Of a stretch of 64,000 nt of DNA, positions 43,598 to 51,215 are shown piece after piece. The translations under genes were made by a program, and so were the position numbers. Numbering within the stretch: position 1 is the stretch's first letter; each line of letters begins with the position of its first letter. The notes below the pieces were generated by a model. The model worked only from the letters and a program-made list of their open reading frames with translations. It ran no database searches and was not told where the DNA came from. Source of the DNA: Spirosoma panaciterrae DSM 21099 (GTDB lineage: Bacteria > Bacteroidota > Bacteroidia > Cytophagales > Spirosomataceae); NCBI RefSeq assembly GCF_000374025.1, contig NZ_KB893193.1, forward strand, positions 26,673-90,672. The letters run 5' to 3'.

Positions 43598-43955
43598 TCA
43601 TTAATAGTCGTTTTTCAAATGTAGTAAGAAAACATTGTTGGACATCGATTTGCCTGCCCGATACAAATCCCGAACCCTATTTGGCCATAAAAAGACGTGA
43701 CCCACCCGAACAAATGGATTGAGTTCTATCTTAGTTTTTGGGCAACGAAAGGTGGGTTGAAGAACCGTATTATTAGTGTTACCTGCTGGATGTACATCCG
43801 TGGATAGGATGACCAGCTCGCCTAACCAGGGTATATATTCGCTTTAAAGGCTCCTTTTAGGATGAGATTACGGATCATGCCGCTGAACACAAAAGAGGCA
43901 TAATTGCAGATCCTCTATAACAGTAACTTTAAACGGAATTGCAGGTTTGGGAACG
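43598..43955. other. Intergenic stretch, no gene seen
   Basis: 358 bp between two minus-strand genes. It holds no frame with family resemblance, no convincing TAnnTTTG on the minus strand and no strong hairpin with a T-run. Confidence 0.55.
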
Positions 43956-44477
43956 TCACTTCGGTCGAAAAACCGTCATCTTACGTTCATCCGTTGTCAG
44001 ATAAGGGCCGCCTATGAGGTCGATGCAGTAGGGGATGGCAGGAAAAACAACCGACAGGCATTGGCCAATGGCTTTAGGCTTACCGGGCAGATTTAGAATC
44101 AGTGTCTGATTTCGAATGCCGGCCGTTTGACGGGATAGAATGGCTGTAGGAACGTATTTCAAACTTTCCTGACGCATCAGTTCACCAAAACCCGGCATCA
44201 TTTTCTGACAAACGGCTTCGGTGGCCTCGGGCGTTACATCGCGGGGGGCTGGGCCAGTACCACCCGTTGTTACAACCAGGCAGCAGCCTTCTTCATCGGC
44301 CAACTCGATCATCGTGGCTTCGAGCTGATCCTGTTCGTCAGGAATGATTCGGTAAACGGGTTCCCAGGCGCAGGTTAGCCATTCGGTCAATAGACTCACC
44401 ACCGCTTTGCCGGGGATATCTTCATAAATGCCCGCAGAAGCCCGGTCAGACACATTAATAATGCCGATTTTAATCAT
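43956..44477 (-). CDS. mog: Molybdopterin adenylyltransferase (MogA type)
   Basis: Mog adenylylates molybdopterin before molybdenum insertion. The 173-residue protein has KIGIINVSDRASAGIYED at the start, VVTTGGTGPAPRDVTPEAT (the MPT-binding TGGTG loop, ~71-89), and LNLPGKPKAIGQCLSVV. These are MogA/MoaB signatures; length and the DRASAG motif favour MogA. No other Moco gene is adjacent. Confidence 0.92.
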   Translation of the reverse strand: MIKIGIINVSDRASAGIYEDIPGKAVVSLLTEWLTCAWEPVYRIIPDEQDQLEATMIELADEEGCCLVVTTGGTGPAPRDVTPEATEAVCQKMMPGFGELMRQESLKYVPTAILSRQTAGIRNQTLILNLPGKPKAIGQCLSVVFPAIPYCIDLIGGPYLTTDERKMTVFRPK

Positions 44478-44488
44478 TATAAAGCTGA

Positions 44489-44593
44489 GTCGTTAGGAGC
44501 AGGGAGCGAGCAGCTAGAATCCATCCGGCAGCATTTTTTTACGCCAGCCAACTTGGCCCAGCCATTATCGCTGCTCTCTTCGCTCCTAACGAC
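44489..44593. repeat. Palindromic intergenic element
   Basis: The outer arms GTCGTTAGGAGC (44489-44500) and GCTCCTAACGAC (44582-44593) are perfect. Inner arms continue imperfectly (GGGAGCGAGCAGC against GCTGCTCTCTTC). The centre contains CATCCGGCAG (44522-44531) followed by a T-run. It lies between two co-directional minus-strand genes. Confidence 0.72.
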
Positions 44594-44601
44594 TTGTAAA
44601 A

Positions 44602-46476
44602 TTAAGGTTTCTTCCGTTTTAGGGCCAGATCATGGGCGGTGTCGTAATACGAACGGAGGCTGCTCCAGTCAAATACATCGGCAATGCTCTCGACCAGATT
44701 TCGTTGCTTAATCCGGTCGCGTTGGGCCATTTTGACGAAACGGTATAGCACATCAGCTAATTGGTCAGCCGCTTCGTTGAATGACTGCGTCCGGCGGTTA
44801 ATGACATAAATGCCCCGGTTTTCGTAATCACGCATGATTTGCATGATGAAATCGCCAAAGCCGGACTGGTCGCTCGTGACGGTTGGAATGCCGCGTACCA
44901 CACATTCCAGTGGTGTATATCCCCAGGGCTCATAATAGCTTGGGAAGATACCCAGGTGGCACCCCCGCACAAACTGGCTATAATCAAGCCCAAACAATGG
45001 ATTGGTGGAAGCTATAAAGTCGGGGTGGTAAACGATTTTGACCCGGTCATATTCATTATTGACCAGATTAGCCTGCCGAATAAATCGGGTCATATCATCT
45101 TCCTGCACCAGATTGTGGGTTACGAAAGGTGGAAGATGTTTGGTTTTCCAACTTTGGACCGTTCGACGGAGACGAAGCCGCCAGTACTCATCAACAAAGC
45201 TGTTCAGATCGGGCAGCGTTGTACTTTGTGTATTGGATGCAGCCGCATGGAAGAGCCGTTCGCCAACCTGTTTCTCAATGCTTTCGCAGGTATCCTGAAT
45301 CTCATCCAGTAACGCACGCGAGTGAAGAACATCGGGGTTGATGGATGTGTAGGGCTGTTTGGTCACCATAAACATCACAATCGTAGTGTCCATATGGGCC
45401 TGGCGCATCCGGTAATTCAGTCGGGCGAGGGCTTCGAGGGTTAGGTCATAGCCTTTATTAGAAAACTCGAAACGACCCGATGTGAAGAAGTAGAGTGTTT
45501 TTTCCAGATCGAACGAATAACTCTGGAAAAAATGGCCCATCACAAACTCATGAATCTTCTGTTTGTACTGGACATGAAGATTCTGAAACTCGTGGACGGC
45601 AGCAAACCGGGTAACGTTGAGGCCGTTGGGTAAAACCAGATCGGGATTTCTTCCCAGGAAAACCTCACACTCGCGGGCCGTTACATCGCTCACGGTCGTA
45701 AATACATGCGATTGCAGAGCAGCCAGTCGCTCAATGGTAGCCTGGGTTTCGATGCCGTAATGCTGGGCTTCGCGTTTCCAGTCGAAAAAGGGGAGCTTGC
45801 CGTAGAAACCGGATTCATTCTGGGCCAGATACCGACCAAGCATGGTGGCATGCGTGGTAAAGACCGTCGCTACTTTTACGTTATCGCGACGTAGGTCAGG
45901 CAGGCCGGTACTGGCCATCCATTCGTGGAAATGCGCGACAAAGTCTACCCGACGGGCATGGTCTTCGGCCAGTAGGGTAATAAACAGCCGGACCATCTCA
46001 CCAAAGGCAATGGTCTGATTAACAAGGTCTTCAACGTTCAGGGTGGAAAGCTGGTGTTTTAGCCACAACTGCGTTTTGATCTCATTGAGCTGTTCAACGC
46101 TAATACTATTAATATCGAACAAGACAACCCTGGGCCGCCCCGTGACGAGCCAGTAACCGTATTCCACTCCGTAGCCCAACTGTCTCATTTTCCGGACAGT
46201 TTGCCCAATTTCTGTTTCGTCAGCGTCAGTGATGGGTTCAAATTCAGCGGCTGATCGTTGGGGGAAGTACGGGCCCAGGGCCACATAGTTATCGTCCCAT
46301 TTTTCGACCATTGCTGGCACTTTCGACCGGATAACTGTATAAATTCCTCCTACCTGATTACATACCTCCCAGGCGATTTCGAGTAGGAGTTTCCGCTTCG
46401 ATGTTGAAAATACCGATTCCAATGTATTTCTCGATTTTAATAGTTCAGTACGGATAAATGCCGATTTGGGTGGCAA
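44602..46476 (-). CDS. Glycogen synthase, GT3 (eukaryote-like) family
   Basis: GT3 glycogen synthases elongate glycogen from UDP- or ADP-glucose. Bacteroidota carry this fungal/animal-type enzyme in addition to or instead of GlgA (GT5). The 624-residue protein has LEIAWEVCNQVGGIYTVIRSK at the start (the KVGGL-like loop as QVGGIYT), FVAHFHEWMASTGLP, VFTTHATMLGRYLA, VLPNGLNVTRF and the C-terminal EPWGYTPLECVVRGIPTVTSD-type loop containing the catalytic Glu pair. All are hallmarks of GT3. It is the first gene after the palindromic element. Confidence 0.93.
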   Translation of the reverse strand: MPPKSAFIRTELLKSRNTLESVFSTSKRKLLLEIAWEVCNQVGGIYTVIRSKVPAMVEKWDDNYVALGPYFPQRSAAEFEPITDADETEIGQTVRKMRQLGYGVEYGYWLVTGRPRVVLFDINSISVEQLNEIKTQLWLKHQLSTLNVEDLVNQTIAFGEMVRLFITLLAEDHARRVDFVAHFHEWMASTGLPDLRRDNVKVATVFTTHATMLGRYLAQNESGFYGKLPFFDWKREAQHYGIETQATIERLAALQSHVFTTVSDVTARECEVFLGRNPDLVLPNGLNVTRFAAVHEFQNLHVQYKQKIHEFVMGHFFQSYSFDLEKTLYFFTSGRFEFSNKGYDLTLEALARLNYRMRQAHMDTTIVMFMVTKQPYTSINPDVLHSRALLDEIQDTCESIEKQVGERLFHAAASNTQSTTLPDLNSFVDEYWRLRLRRTVQSWKTKHLPPFVTHNLVQEDDMTRFIRQANLVNNEYDRVKIVYHPDFIASTNPLFGLDYSQFVRGCHLGIFPSYYEPWGYTPLECVVRGIPTVTSDQSGFGDFIMQIMRDYENRGIYVINRRTQSFNEAADQLADVLYRFVKMAQRDRIKQRNLVESIADVFDWSSLRSYYDTAHDLALKRKKP

Positions 46477-46509
46477 TTAAGTACTATAAACAATAAAAGA
46501 AAAACTTGT

Positions 46510-47508
46510 TTATTTCAAATATGATTTTGCGTCGGTAACCTGCGTTTTCTTTTGTTGCGATACGGTGTAATTGAACCCTGGCTGAATGCTGTAAGCCCCA
46601 TACTCACCTTGCCTATTGACAGCGATAAAACCAACCTGTATGTCTTTATAATCCTGCTTTTTAACGATCCGTAAAGCGGCTTCCTCACAAGCCTGTTGGG
46701 GAGTACGGCCCTGGCGCATCAGTTCAACTACCAGAAATGAGCCACAGGTCCGCATCACTAATTCGCCTAGCCCAGTAGCGCAGGCGCCACCGATCTCGTT
46801 GTCCACAAAAAGGCCTGCCCCGATAATAGGCGAATCACCTACCCGGCCGCGCATCTTGTAGGCCAGTCCACTCGTTGTACAGGCCCCCGAAATATTGCCC
46901 TGACCGTCGATCGCCAGCATGCCGATGGTGTCGTGTCGTTCAATGTTGGCGATGGGTTTGTATTTGGCCGTTTTAAGCCATTCGCGCCATTCTTTTTCGG
47001 CTTTGGGGGTCAATAGATTTTCTTTCTTGAAGCCCTGCGAGAGCGCAAAGTTGAGGGCTCCCTCGCCACTAAGCATCACGTGAGGAGTTTTTTCCATAAC
47101 TGCGCGAGCTACCGAAATAGGATGCATAATATGCTCCAGGAACGTAACCGACCCGGCGTTCCCTTTTTCGTCCATGATGCAGGCGTCCAGCGTAACATGC
47201 CCATCGCGGTCGGGTCGGCCACCATACCCCACACTCATATCGTTTGGGTCGGCTTCGGGTACGCGAACACCCGCTTCAACGGCCTCCAGAGCGCGTCCGC
47301 CTTTGTCTAATACCGCCTGCGCGGCTGCATTCGCTTTAGGCTGCTTCCAGGTAGATATGACCAGTGGGCCAATGCTGGCAGGTAGAGCATTCGTAGATGG
47401 ATGGGTGATGGCTGCTTTATCAACAGGCGATTGTGGCGAGCGAAACGAGAAGGATGGAAAGAGCCCAGCAAGTGAGCTAAGCGTCAGAAAACGACGTCGA
47501 TTTACCAT
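46510..47508 (-). CDS. N4-(beta-N-acetylglucosaminyl)-L-asparaginase, Tat-exported
   Basis: An N-terminal-nucleophile hydrolase that cleaves GlcNAc-Asn, as in glycoprotein breakdown. The start 47508 gives a twin-arginine signal (MVNRRRFLTLSSLAGLF). An in-frame start at 47580 would add 24 residues ahead of it. Conserved features are EAVEAGVRVPEADPNDMSVG, the autocleavage site NIERHDTIGML with nucleophile Thr, SGACTTSGLAYKMRGRVGDSP and GACATGLGELVMR. Length is 332 residues. It is divergent from purU (80 bp between starts). Confidence 0.92.
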   Translation of the reverse strand: MVNRRRFLTLSSLAGLFPSFSFRSPQSPVDKAAITHPSTNALPASIGPLVISTWKQPKANAAAQAVLDKGGRALEAVEAGVRVPEADPNDMSVGYGGRPDRDGHVTLDACIMDEKGNAGSVTFLEHIMHPISVARAVMEKTPHVMLSGEGALNFALSQGFKKENLLTPKAEKEWREWLKTAKYKPIANIERHDTIGMLAIDGQGNISGACTTSGLAYKMRGRVGDSPIIGAGLFVDNEIGGACATGLGELVMRTCGSFLVVELMRQGRTPQQACEEAALRIVKKQDYKDIQVGFIAVNRQGEYGAYSIQPGFNYTVSQQKKTQVTDAKSYLK

Positions 47509-47588
47509 AGGATGAAGGCTTATGGCCCAAAATAAAGGAATAAACGGTTGGTAATCGCTACTTTTAGCCAATTTATTCAAAAGGAAGT

Positions 47589-48458
47589 ATGACTCAGTCT
47601 GACAAGCACATATTACTCATGGACGGGCCTGACAGTAAAGGGCTGATTTATCATGTTACGGGTGTACTGTTTCGGCATAATCTCAATATCATTCACAATG
47701 ACGAGTACGTGAGTCCATCCGGGCAGTTTTTTATGCGGACAGAGTTTGAGGCCGGGGTCGCGCCCGACACATTCGACAAGGCTGCGTTATTACATGAGCT
47801 ACAAACAACGCTGCCCGATTCGGCCAATAGCGGAAAAATTTCGTTTCGGCTAAATCCGAAACGGAAGAAAGCCATAGTCGTTATGGTTACGAAGGAGCAC
47901 CACTGCCTGGGCGAATTGCTGATTCGCTATGCGTTCGATGAACTCGATGCCGATATTCTGGCCGTAGTCAGTAATTACAATGTACTACAACCGCTGGTCA
48001 GCAAGTTTGGCATTCCTTTTCATTACATTTCGCATGAGGGTAAGACCCGCGAGGAGCATGAAGCGGCTATTCTGCGAACTATGGCGATCTATGAGCCCGA
48101 ATATGTGGTGCTGGCTAAATACATGCGTGTACTAACACCCGAATTTGTGCGTCATTTTCCGAATCGCATTGTCAATATACACCATTCGTTTTTGCCCGCT
48201 TTTATTGGGGCCAACCCGTACCGGCAGGCTTATGAGCGAGGGGTCAAGATTATCGGAGCCACGGCACACTTTGTCAATAACGACCTGGACGAAGGCCCCA
48301 TTATTGCTCAGAACGTGAAAGAGGTAGACCATCGGCATACGGCCGCCGATATGGCGACGGAAGGCAAGGATGTCGAAAAAATAGTACTCTCACAGGCCCT
48401 CAAACTGGTGTTCAATGACCGGGTGTTTATTTCAGGCAACCGGGCCATTGTCCTGTAA
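47589..48458 (+). CDS. purU: Formyltetrahydrofolate deformylase
   Basis: PurU hydrolyses 10-formyl-THF to formate and THF, balancing one-carbon pools. The 289-residue protein has an N-terminal ACT-like domain (LLMDGPDSKGLIYHVTGVLF, quoted to 20) and a C-terminal formyltransferase fold. The latter has KHHCLGELLIR-like KEHHCLGELL (~101), YMRVLTPEFV, NIHHSFLPAFIGANPYRQA (catalytic His) and GATAHFVNNDLDEGPIIAQ. The C-terminal palindrome separates it from convergent cutC. Confidence 0.96.
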   Translation: MTQSDKHILLMDGPDSKGLIYHVTGVLFRHNLNIIHNDEYVSPSGQFFMRTEFEAGVAPDTFDKAALLHELQTTLPDSANSGKISFRLNPKRKKAIVVMVTKEHHCLGELLIRYAFDELDADILAVVSNYNVLQPLVSKFGIPFHYISHEGKTREEHEAAILRTMAIYEPEYVVLAKYMRVLTPEFVRHFPNRIVNIHHSFLPAFIGANPYRQAYERGVKIIGATAHFVNNDLDEGPIIAQNVKEVDHRHTAADMATEGKDVEKIVLSQALKLVFNDRVFISGNRAIVL

Positions 48459-48459
48459 T

Positions 48460-48540
48460 GCGGTGGTACGGCATCTTGTCCGCATACTTACATTTTAATC
48501 AAGACTATGCGGACTAGATGCCGGGATGCCGTACCACCAC
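48460..48540. repeat. Palindrome between convergent purU and cutC
   Basis: Outer arms GGTGGTACGGCAT (48462-48474) and ATGCCGTACCACC (48526-48538) are perfect. Inner arms TCCGCATA/TATGCGGA are also complementary. It begins just after the purU stop, and its right arm encodes the last residues of CutC. A bidirectional terminator is likely. Confidence 0.8.
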
Positions 48541-49260
48541 GTTACGTATAACCGCCTGAATTTTCTCAGCATTCGCTTCGATATGCTCGTATTCGCCAGG
48601 AATAGCCGAGGCCATGGATACGGCAGGCTGTCGATAAAGCATACCACTATCTTCTTTCTGACCGCCACTCAGATGTAAGGCATCAACGCCAGCTTCGATC
48701 AATAGCGTTGCATTGCGGGCGTTAACCCCAGCGCCCGCCATAATTTCGATACGCCCGGCTGCCCGTTGAGTAAGTTGCCGAAGCAAATCTACACCTTGCT
48801 CTGCGGTCGGTTGCTGCCCCGACGTAAGAATGCGTTCGGCGCCTGTTCGGATTACAGCTTCCAACGCTTCAAGCGGGTCGCGGGTCATGTCGAAAGCCCG
48901 GTGGAAGGTGACCGGCAAGGGATGGGCTAATTCAATCAGGTGGCGTGTTCGCTCTTCATCAACGGTACCATCGGCATTTAGTAAGCCAAAAACAAGTCCA
49001 TCGGCTCCTGCTGCTTTGGCTAGTTCTATATCGGCCTTCATAACGGCCAGTTCGTGGTCTGAATAGAGGAAATCCCCACCTCGTGGCCGAATCATAACGT
49101 ACAGTGGAATACGCAACTTGTTTCGCGCCAGTTGAATAAGGCCTGCACTGGGAGTCGTGCCCCCTTCGGGCAAACCGCCACATAGTTCGATTCGTCCGGC
49201 ACCAGCCTGTTGAGCCGTTAGGCAGGAAGTGAGCGAATAGGCGCAGATTTCGACGAGCAT
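48514..49260 (-). CDS. cutC: Copper homeostasis protein CutC
   Basis: CutC is a TIM-barrel protein once linked to copper tolerance; its exact role is unsettled. The start at 49260 (MLVEICAYS) matches the usual N terminus. An in-frame ATG at 49278 adds six residues, and longer starts reach into non-conserved sequence. Motifs are GAGRIELCGGLPEGGTTPSAG, IRPRGGDFLYSDHEL, TFHRAFDM, ILTSGQQPTAEQG and IMAGAGVNARN. Length is 248 residues. Its last codons lie in a palindrome shared with the 3' end of purU. Confidence 0.94.
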   Translation of the reverse strand: MLVEICAYSLTSCLTAQQAGAGRIELCGGLPEGGTTPSAGLIQLARNKLRIPLYVMIRPRGGDFLYSDHELAVMKADIELAKAAGADGLVFGLLNADGTVDEERTRHLIELAHPLPVTFHRAFDMTRDPLEALEAVIRTGAERILTSGQQPTAEQGVDLLRQLTQRAAGRIEIMAGAGVNARNATLLIEAGVDALHLSGGQKEDSGMLYRQPAVSMASAIPGEYEHIEANAEKIQAVIRNVVVRHPGI

Positions 49261-49428
49261 AGATTTCGATTTTAACATTGGCGGCTCAAGATAGGTACGC
49301 ATTAAGTAGAACTTGCTACCGCAAACCTTAGAGAGTAAATTTTGAACTTGAAACAAAAGAAATAATTTCGCGTTAATCGCCTAAATCCCAATGGGGCAAC
49401 GGTAACGAACATTTTTGCGTAAAATAGC

Positions 49429-49456
49429 TTGCATATTAACGGTTTTTTTACTTTTG
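49429..49456 (+). promoter_or_regulatory. Promoter of the DUF2795 gene
   Basis: TTG (49429-49431), a 17-bp spacer and TACTTTTG (49449-49456) fit the Bacteroidota consensus. The start codon lies 38 bp further. Confidence 0.6.
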
Positions 49457-49494
49457 CACCCTTACTAAAAAATAGACAAAAATACGAACACACT

Positions 49495-49716
49495 ATGTAC
49501 TGGACACTCGAACTTGCGTCTTACCTGGAAGATGCCCCCTGGCCTGCCACTAAAGATGAGTTGATTGATTACTCAATTCGCTCTGGTGCGCCCCTCGAAG
49601 TAGTTGAAAATTTACAGGAGCTCGAAGATGACGGTCAGCCTTACGAAAGTATTGAAGAAATCTGGCCAGATTATCCAACCAAAGACGACTTCTTCTTCAA
49701 TGAAGATGAATACTGA
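49495..49716 (+). CDS. DUF2795 small conserved protein
   Basis: A 73-residue acidic cytosolic protein (YWTLELASYLEDAPWPATKD...TKDDFFFNEDEY) of the DUF2795 type, found almost unchanged across Bacteroidota. ATG 49495 gives the conserved N terminus; the longer frame begins inside the promoter. It is monocistronic, with its own promoter and a perfect terminator. Function is unknown, but such strong conservation suggests a core role. Confidence 0.92.
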   Translation: MYWTLELASYLEDAPWPATKDELIDYSIRSGAPLEVVENLQELEDDGQPYESIEEIWPDYPTKDDFFFNEDEY

Positions 49717-49737
49717 GTTGTTCGAGCCGCTCCCCAT

Positions 49738-49779
49738 AAAAAAGGCGTAATCCACTCCATGAGGATTACGCCTTTTTTA
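49738..49779 (+). terminator. Intrinsic terminator after the DUF2795 gene
   Basis: Perfect 16-bp arms AAAAAAGGCGTAATCC (49738-49753) and GGATTACGCCTTTTTT (49763-49778) with a 9-nt loop. It can also serve convergent crtZ. Confidence 0.92.
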
Positions 49780-49792
49780 TGCATCAACTTGA

Positions 49793-50272
49793 TTAGGCTG
49801 TGGGTTTTGGCTTCGAACTCGGGGTTTTGACTGGCCGATCGTATTTCTTAGGCGCGTATAAAAACCCAAAGGCTTCGGCTCCCTGTTTGGTATGCACTTT
49901 ATGGTGAATGTAGTGCGCCCGCATGATTCGCTGCATGTATCGTCCGTCGGTGTTGATCTTCACTTTTACCCGCCGATGTACGATAACATCGTGAAAAACG
50001 AAATAGAAAAAGCCATACAGCGTAACCCCCGCACCAATCCAGGTAAGAAAGCTTAGCGATGGGACTTCCACACCAATCAGGATCAGGCTTATGGCCGTAA
50101 GGCTAAACACTACCGCGAATAAATCGTTTCGTTCAAAGAAGCCAGGATGATGATTGTGATGGTCGCGATGCCAGCTCCACAGAAAACCATGCATTACGTA
50201 TTTATGTGTAAACCATGCAACCCCTTCCATAAAGAGGAAAGTCCCTAAAACCAACGCAACGTTTACCAGCAT
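49793..50272 (-). CDS. crtZ: Beta-carotene hydroxylase / fatty acid hydroxylase superfamily
   Basis: A 159-residue integral di-iron hydroxylase with all histidine boxes: FTHKYVMHG (20-28), WHRDHHNHHPG (~34-44), FHDVIVHRR (~93-101) and HYIHHKVHT (~120-128). It matches CrtZ-type carotenoid 3-hydroxylases (zeaxanthin synthesis) and has about four TM segments. Carotenoid pigment is common in this lineage. Other crt genes are not in the window. Confidence 0.85.
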   Translation of the reverse strand: MLVNVALVLGTFLFMEGVAWFTHKYVMHGFLWSWHRDHHNHHPGFFERNDLFAVVFSLTAISLILIGVEVPSLSFLTWIGAGVTLYGFFYFVFHDVIVHRRVKVKINTDGRYMQRIMRAHYIHHKVHTKQGAEAFGFLYAPKKYDRPVKTPSSKPKPTA

Positions 50273-50414
50273 TTTTATGTTATCTGATTAGAATTAGTCA
50301 AAAAGACCTACCGCTTTTTCGTACGTCTTATGCCTTGCTAACGGTTTGCTGAGCCGAAAAGTTGAGACAGATCGGCACAGTTTTTAACGAAAGATAGAGA
50401 AGTCGGCCATATTC

Positions 50415-50444
50415 TTGCAAGTTTAGAGAAAAGCCGTATCTTTA
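50415..50444 (+). promoter_or_regulatory. Promoter of the AlbA_2-domain gene
   Basis: TTG (50415-50417), a 19-bp spacer and TATCTTTA (50437-50444) resemble the consensus TTG-N19-TAnnTTTG. The last base differs. Confidence 0.5.
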
Positions 50445-50465
50445 TCGCAATTCGGTGCTCACCAG

Positions 50466-51134
50466 ATGAACCCATCGGTTATGGACTATCAGGCACTCAA
50501 GAACCTGGTCAAACGGGGAGAGGGTAGCAATTTAGAGTTCAAGCTGAAAACAAATCATCCCGAGAAAATCATTCGGGGCGTGGTAGCCTTCGCTAATACA
50601 AATGGCGGTATCATGCTCATCGGCGTCGCTGACGACAAGTCGATTCCGGGATTGAAATATGCCGATGAAGACGAATACCTACTCGTCCGGGCTATCAACA
50701 AATTTTGTTTTCCGCGAATTTCCTACACCATCGAGCGTGTACAACTCTACGACGAGCGCGAAGTGCTTGTGATTCGCGTGCCGCGCAGCCCCACACGCCC
50801 CCATTACATTATTCCCGACCCGACCAATCCCGACGATAAAAAGGCTTACGTGCGCGTGGGCGATAAGTCGGTGCAGGCCAGTCGGGAAGTGCGCGAGATT
50901 TTGAAAGGCGAGCAGGCCGAACGAAACATTCGCTTCAGCTATGGCGAAAAGGAGCGTATGCTGATGCAACACCTTGGTGAACATAACAGCATCACGGTCG
51001 ATTTATTTGCCTCTATCGCCGGAATATCGCGTCGGATTGCCTCCCGAACGCTCGTGCTGCTGGTGCTGGCCAATGTGCTGGAGATTCATCCGAGCGACAT
51101 TGTGGATCGGTATACTACGCGGGTTTTGCAGTAA
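50466..51134 (+). CDS. AlbA_2 (Schlafen-like) DNA-binding domain protein
   Basis: A 222-residue protein with an AlbA_2/ATP-dependent DNA-helicase-like domain at about 8-120 (EGSNLEFKLKTNHPEKIIRGVVAFANTNGG..., with IMLIGVADD). This is the fold found in putative transcriptional regulators. A C-terminal winged-helix-like part follows (ITVDLFASIAGISRRIASRTLV). An alternative start is 50481 (MDYQ). Its ligand and targets are unknown. It precedes the OPT transporter gene by 81 bp. Confidence 0.82.
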   Translation: MNPSVMDYQALKNLVKRGEGSNLEFKLKTNHPEKIIRGVVAFANTNGGIMLIGVADDKSIPGLKYADEDEYLLVRAINKFCFPRISYTIERVQLYDEREVLVIRVPRSPTRPHYIIPDPTNPDDKKAYVRVGDKSVQASREVREILKGEQAERNIRFSYGEKERMLMQHLGEHNSITVDLFASIAGISRRIASRTLVLLVLANVLEIHPSDIVDRYTTRVLQ

Positions 51135-51215
51135 AATCGGGCAGGCGCTTCGGTAGGATTGTAGAAAAGCGTACTTTGTGATGCTTACCCATTACGTATC
51201 ACAAAGTCAACAACT

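Noticed and set aside
50466..51134. Schlafen-type defence gene
   Set aside because: Only a single AlbA_2-domain gene is present with no other defence genes nearby; it is more likely a regulator.
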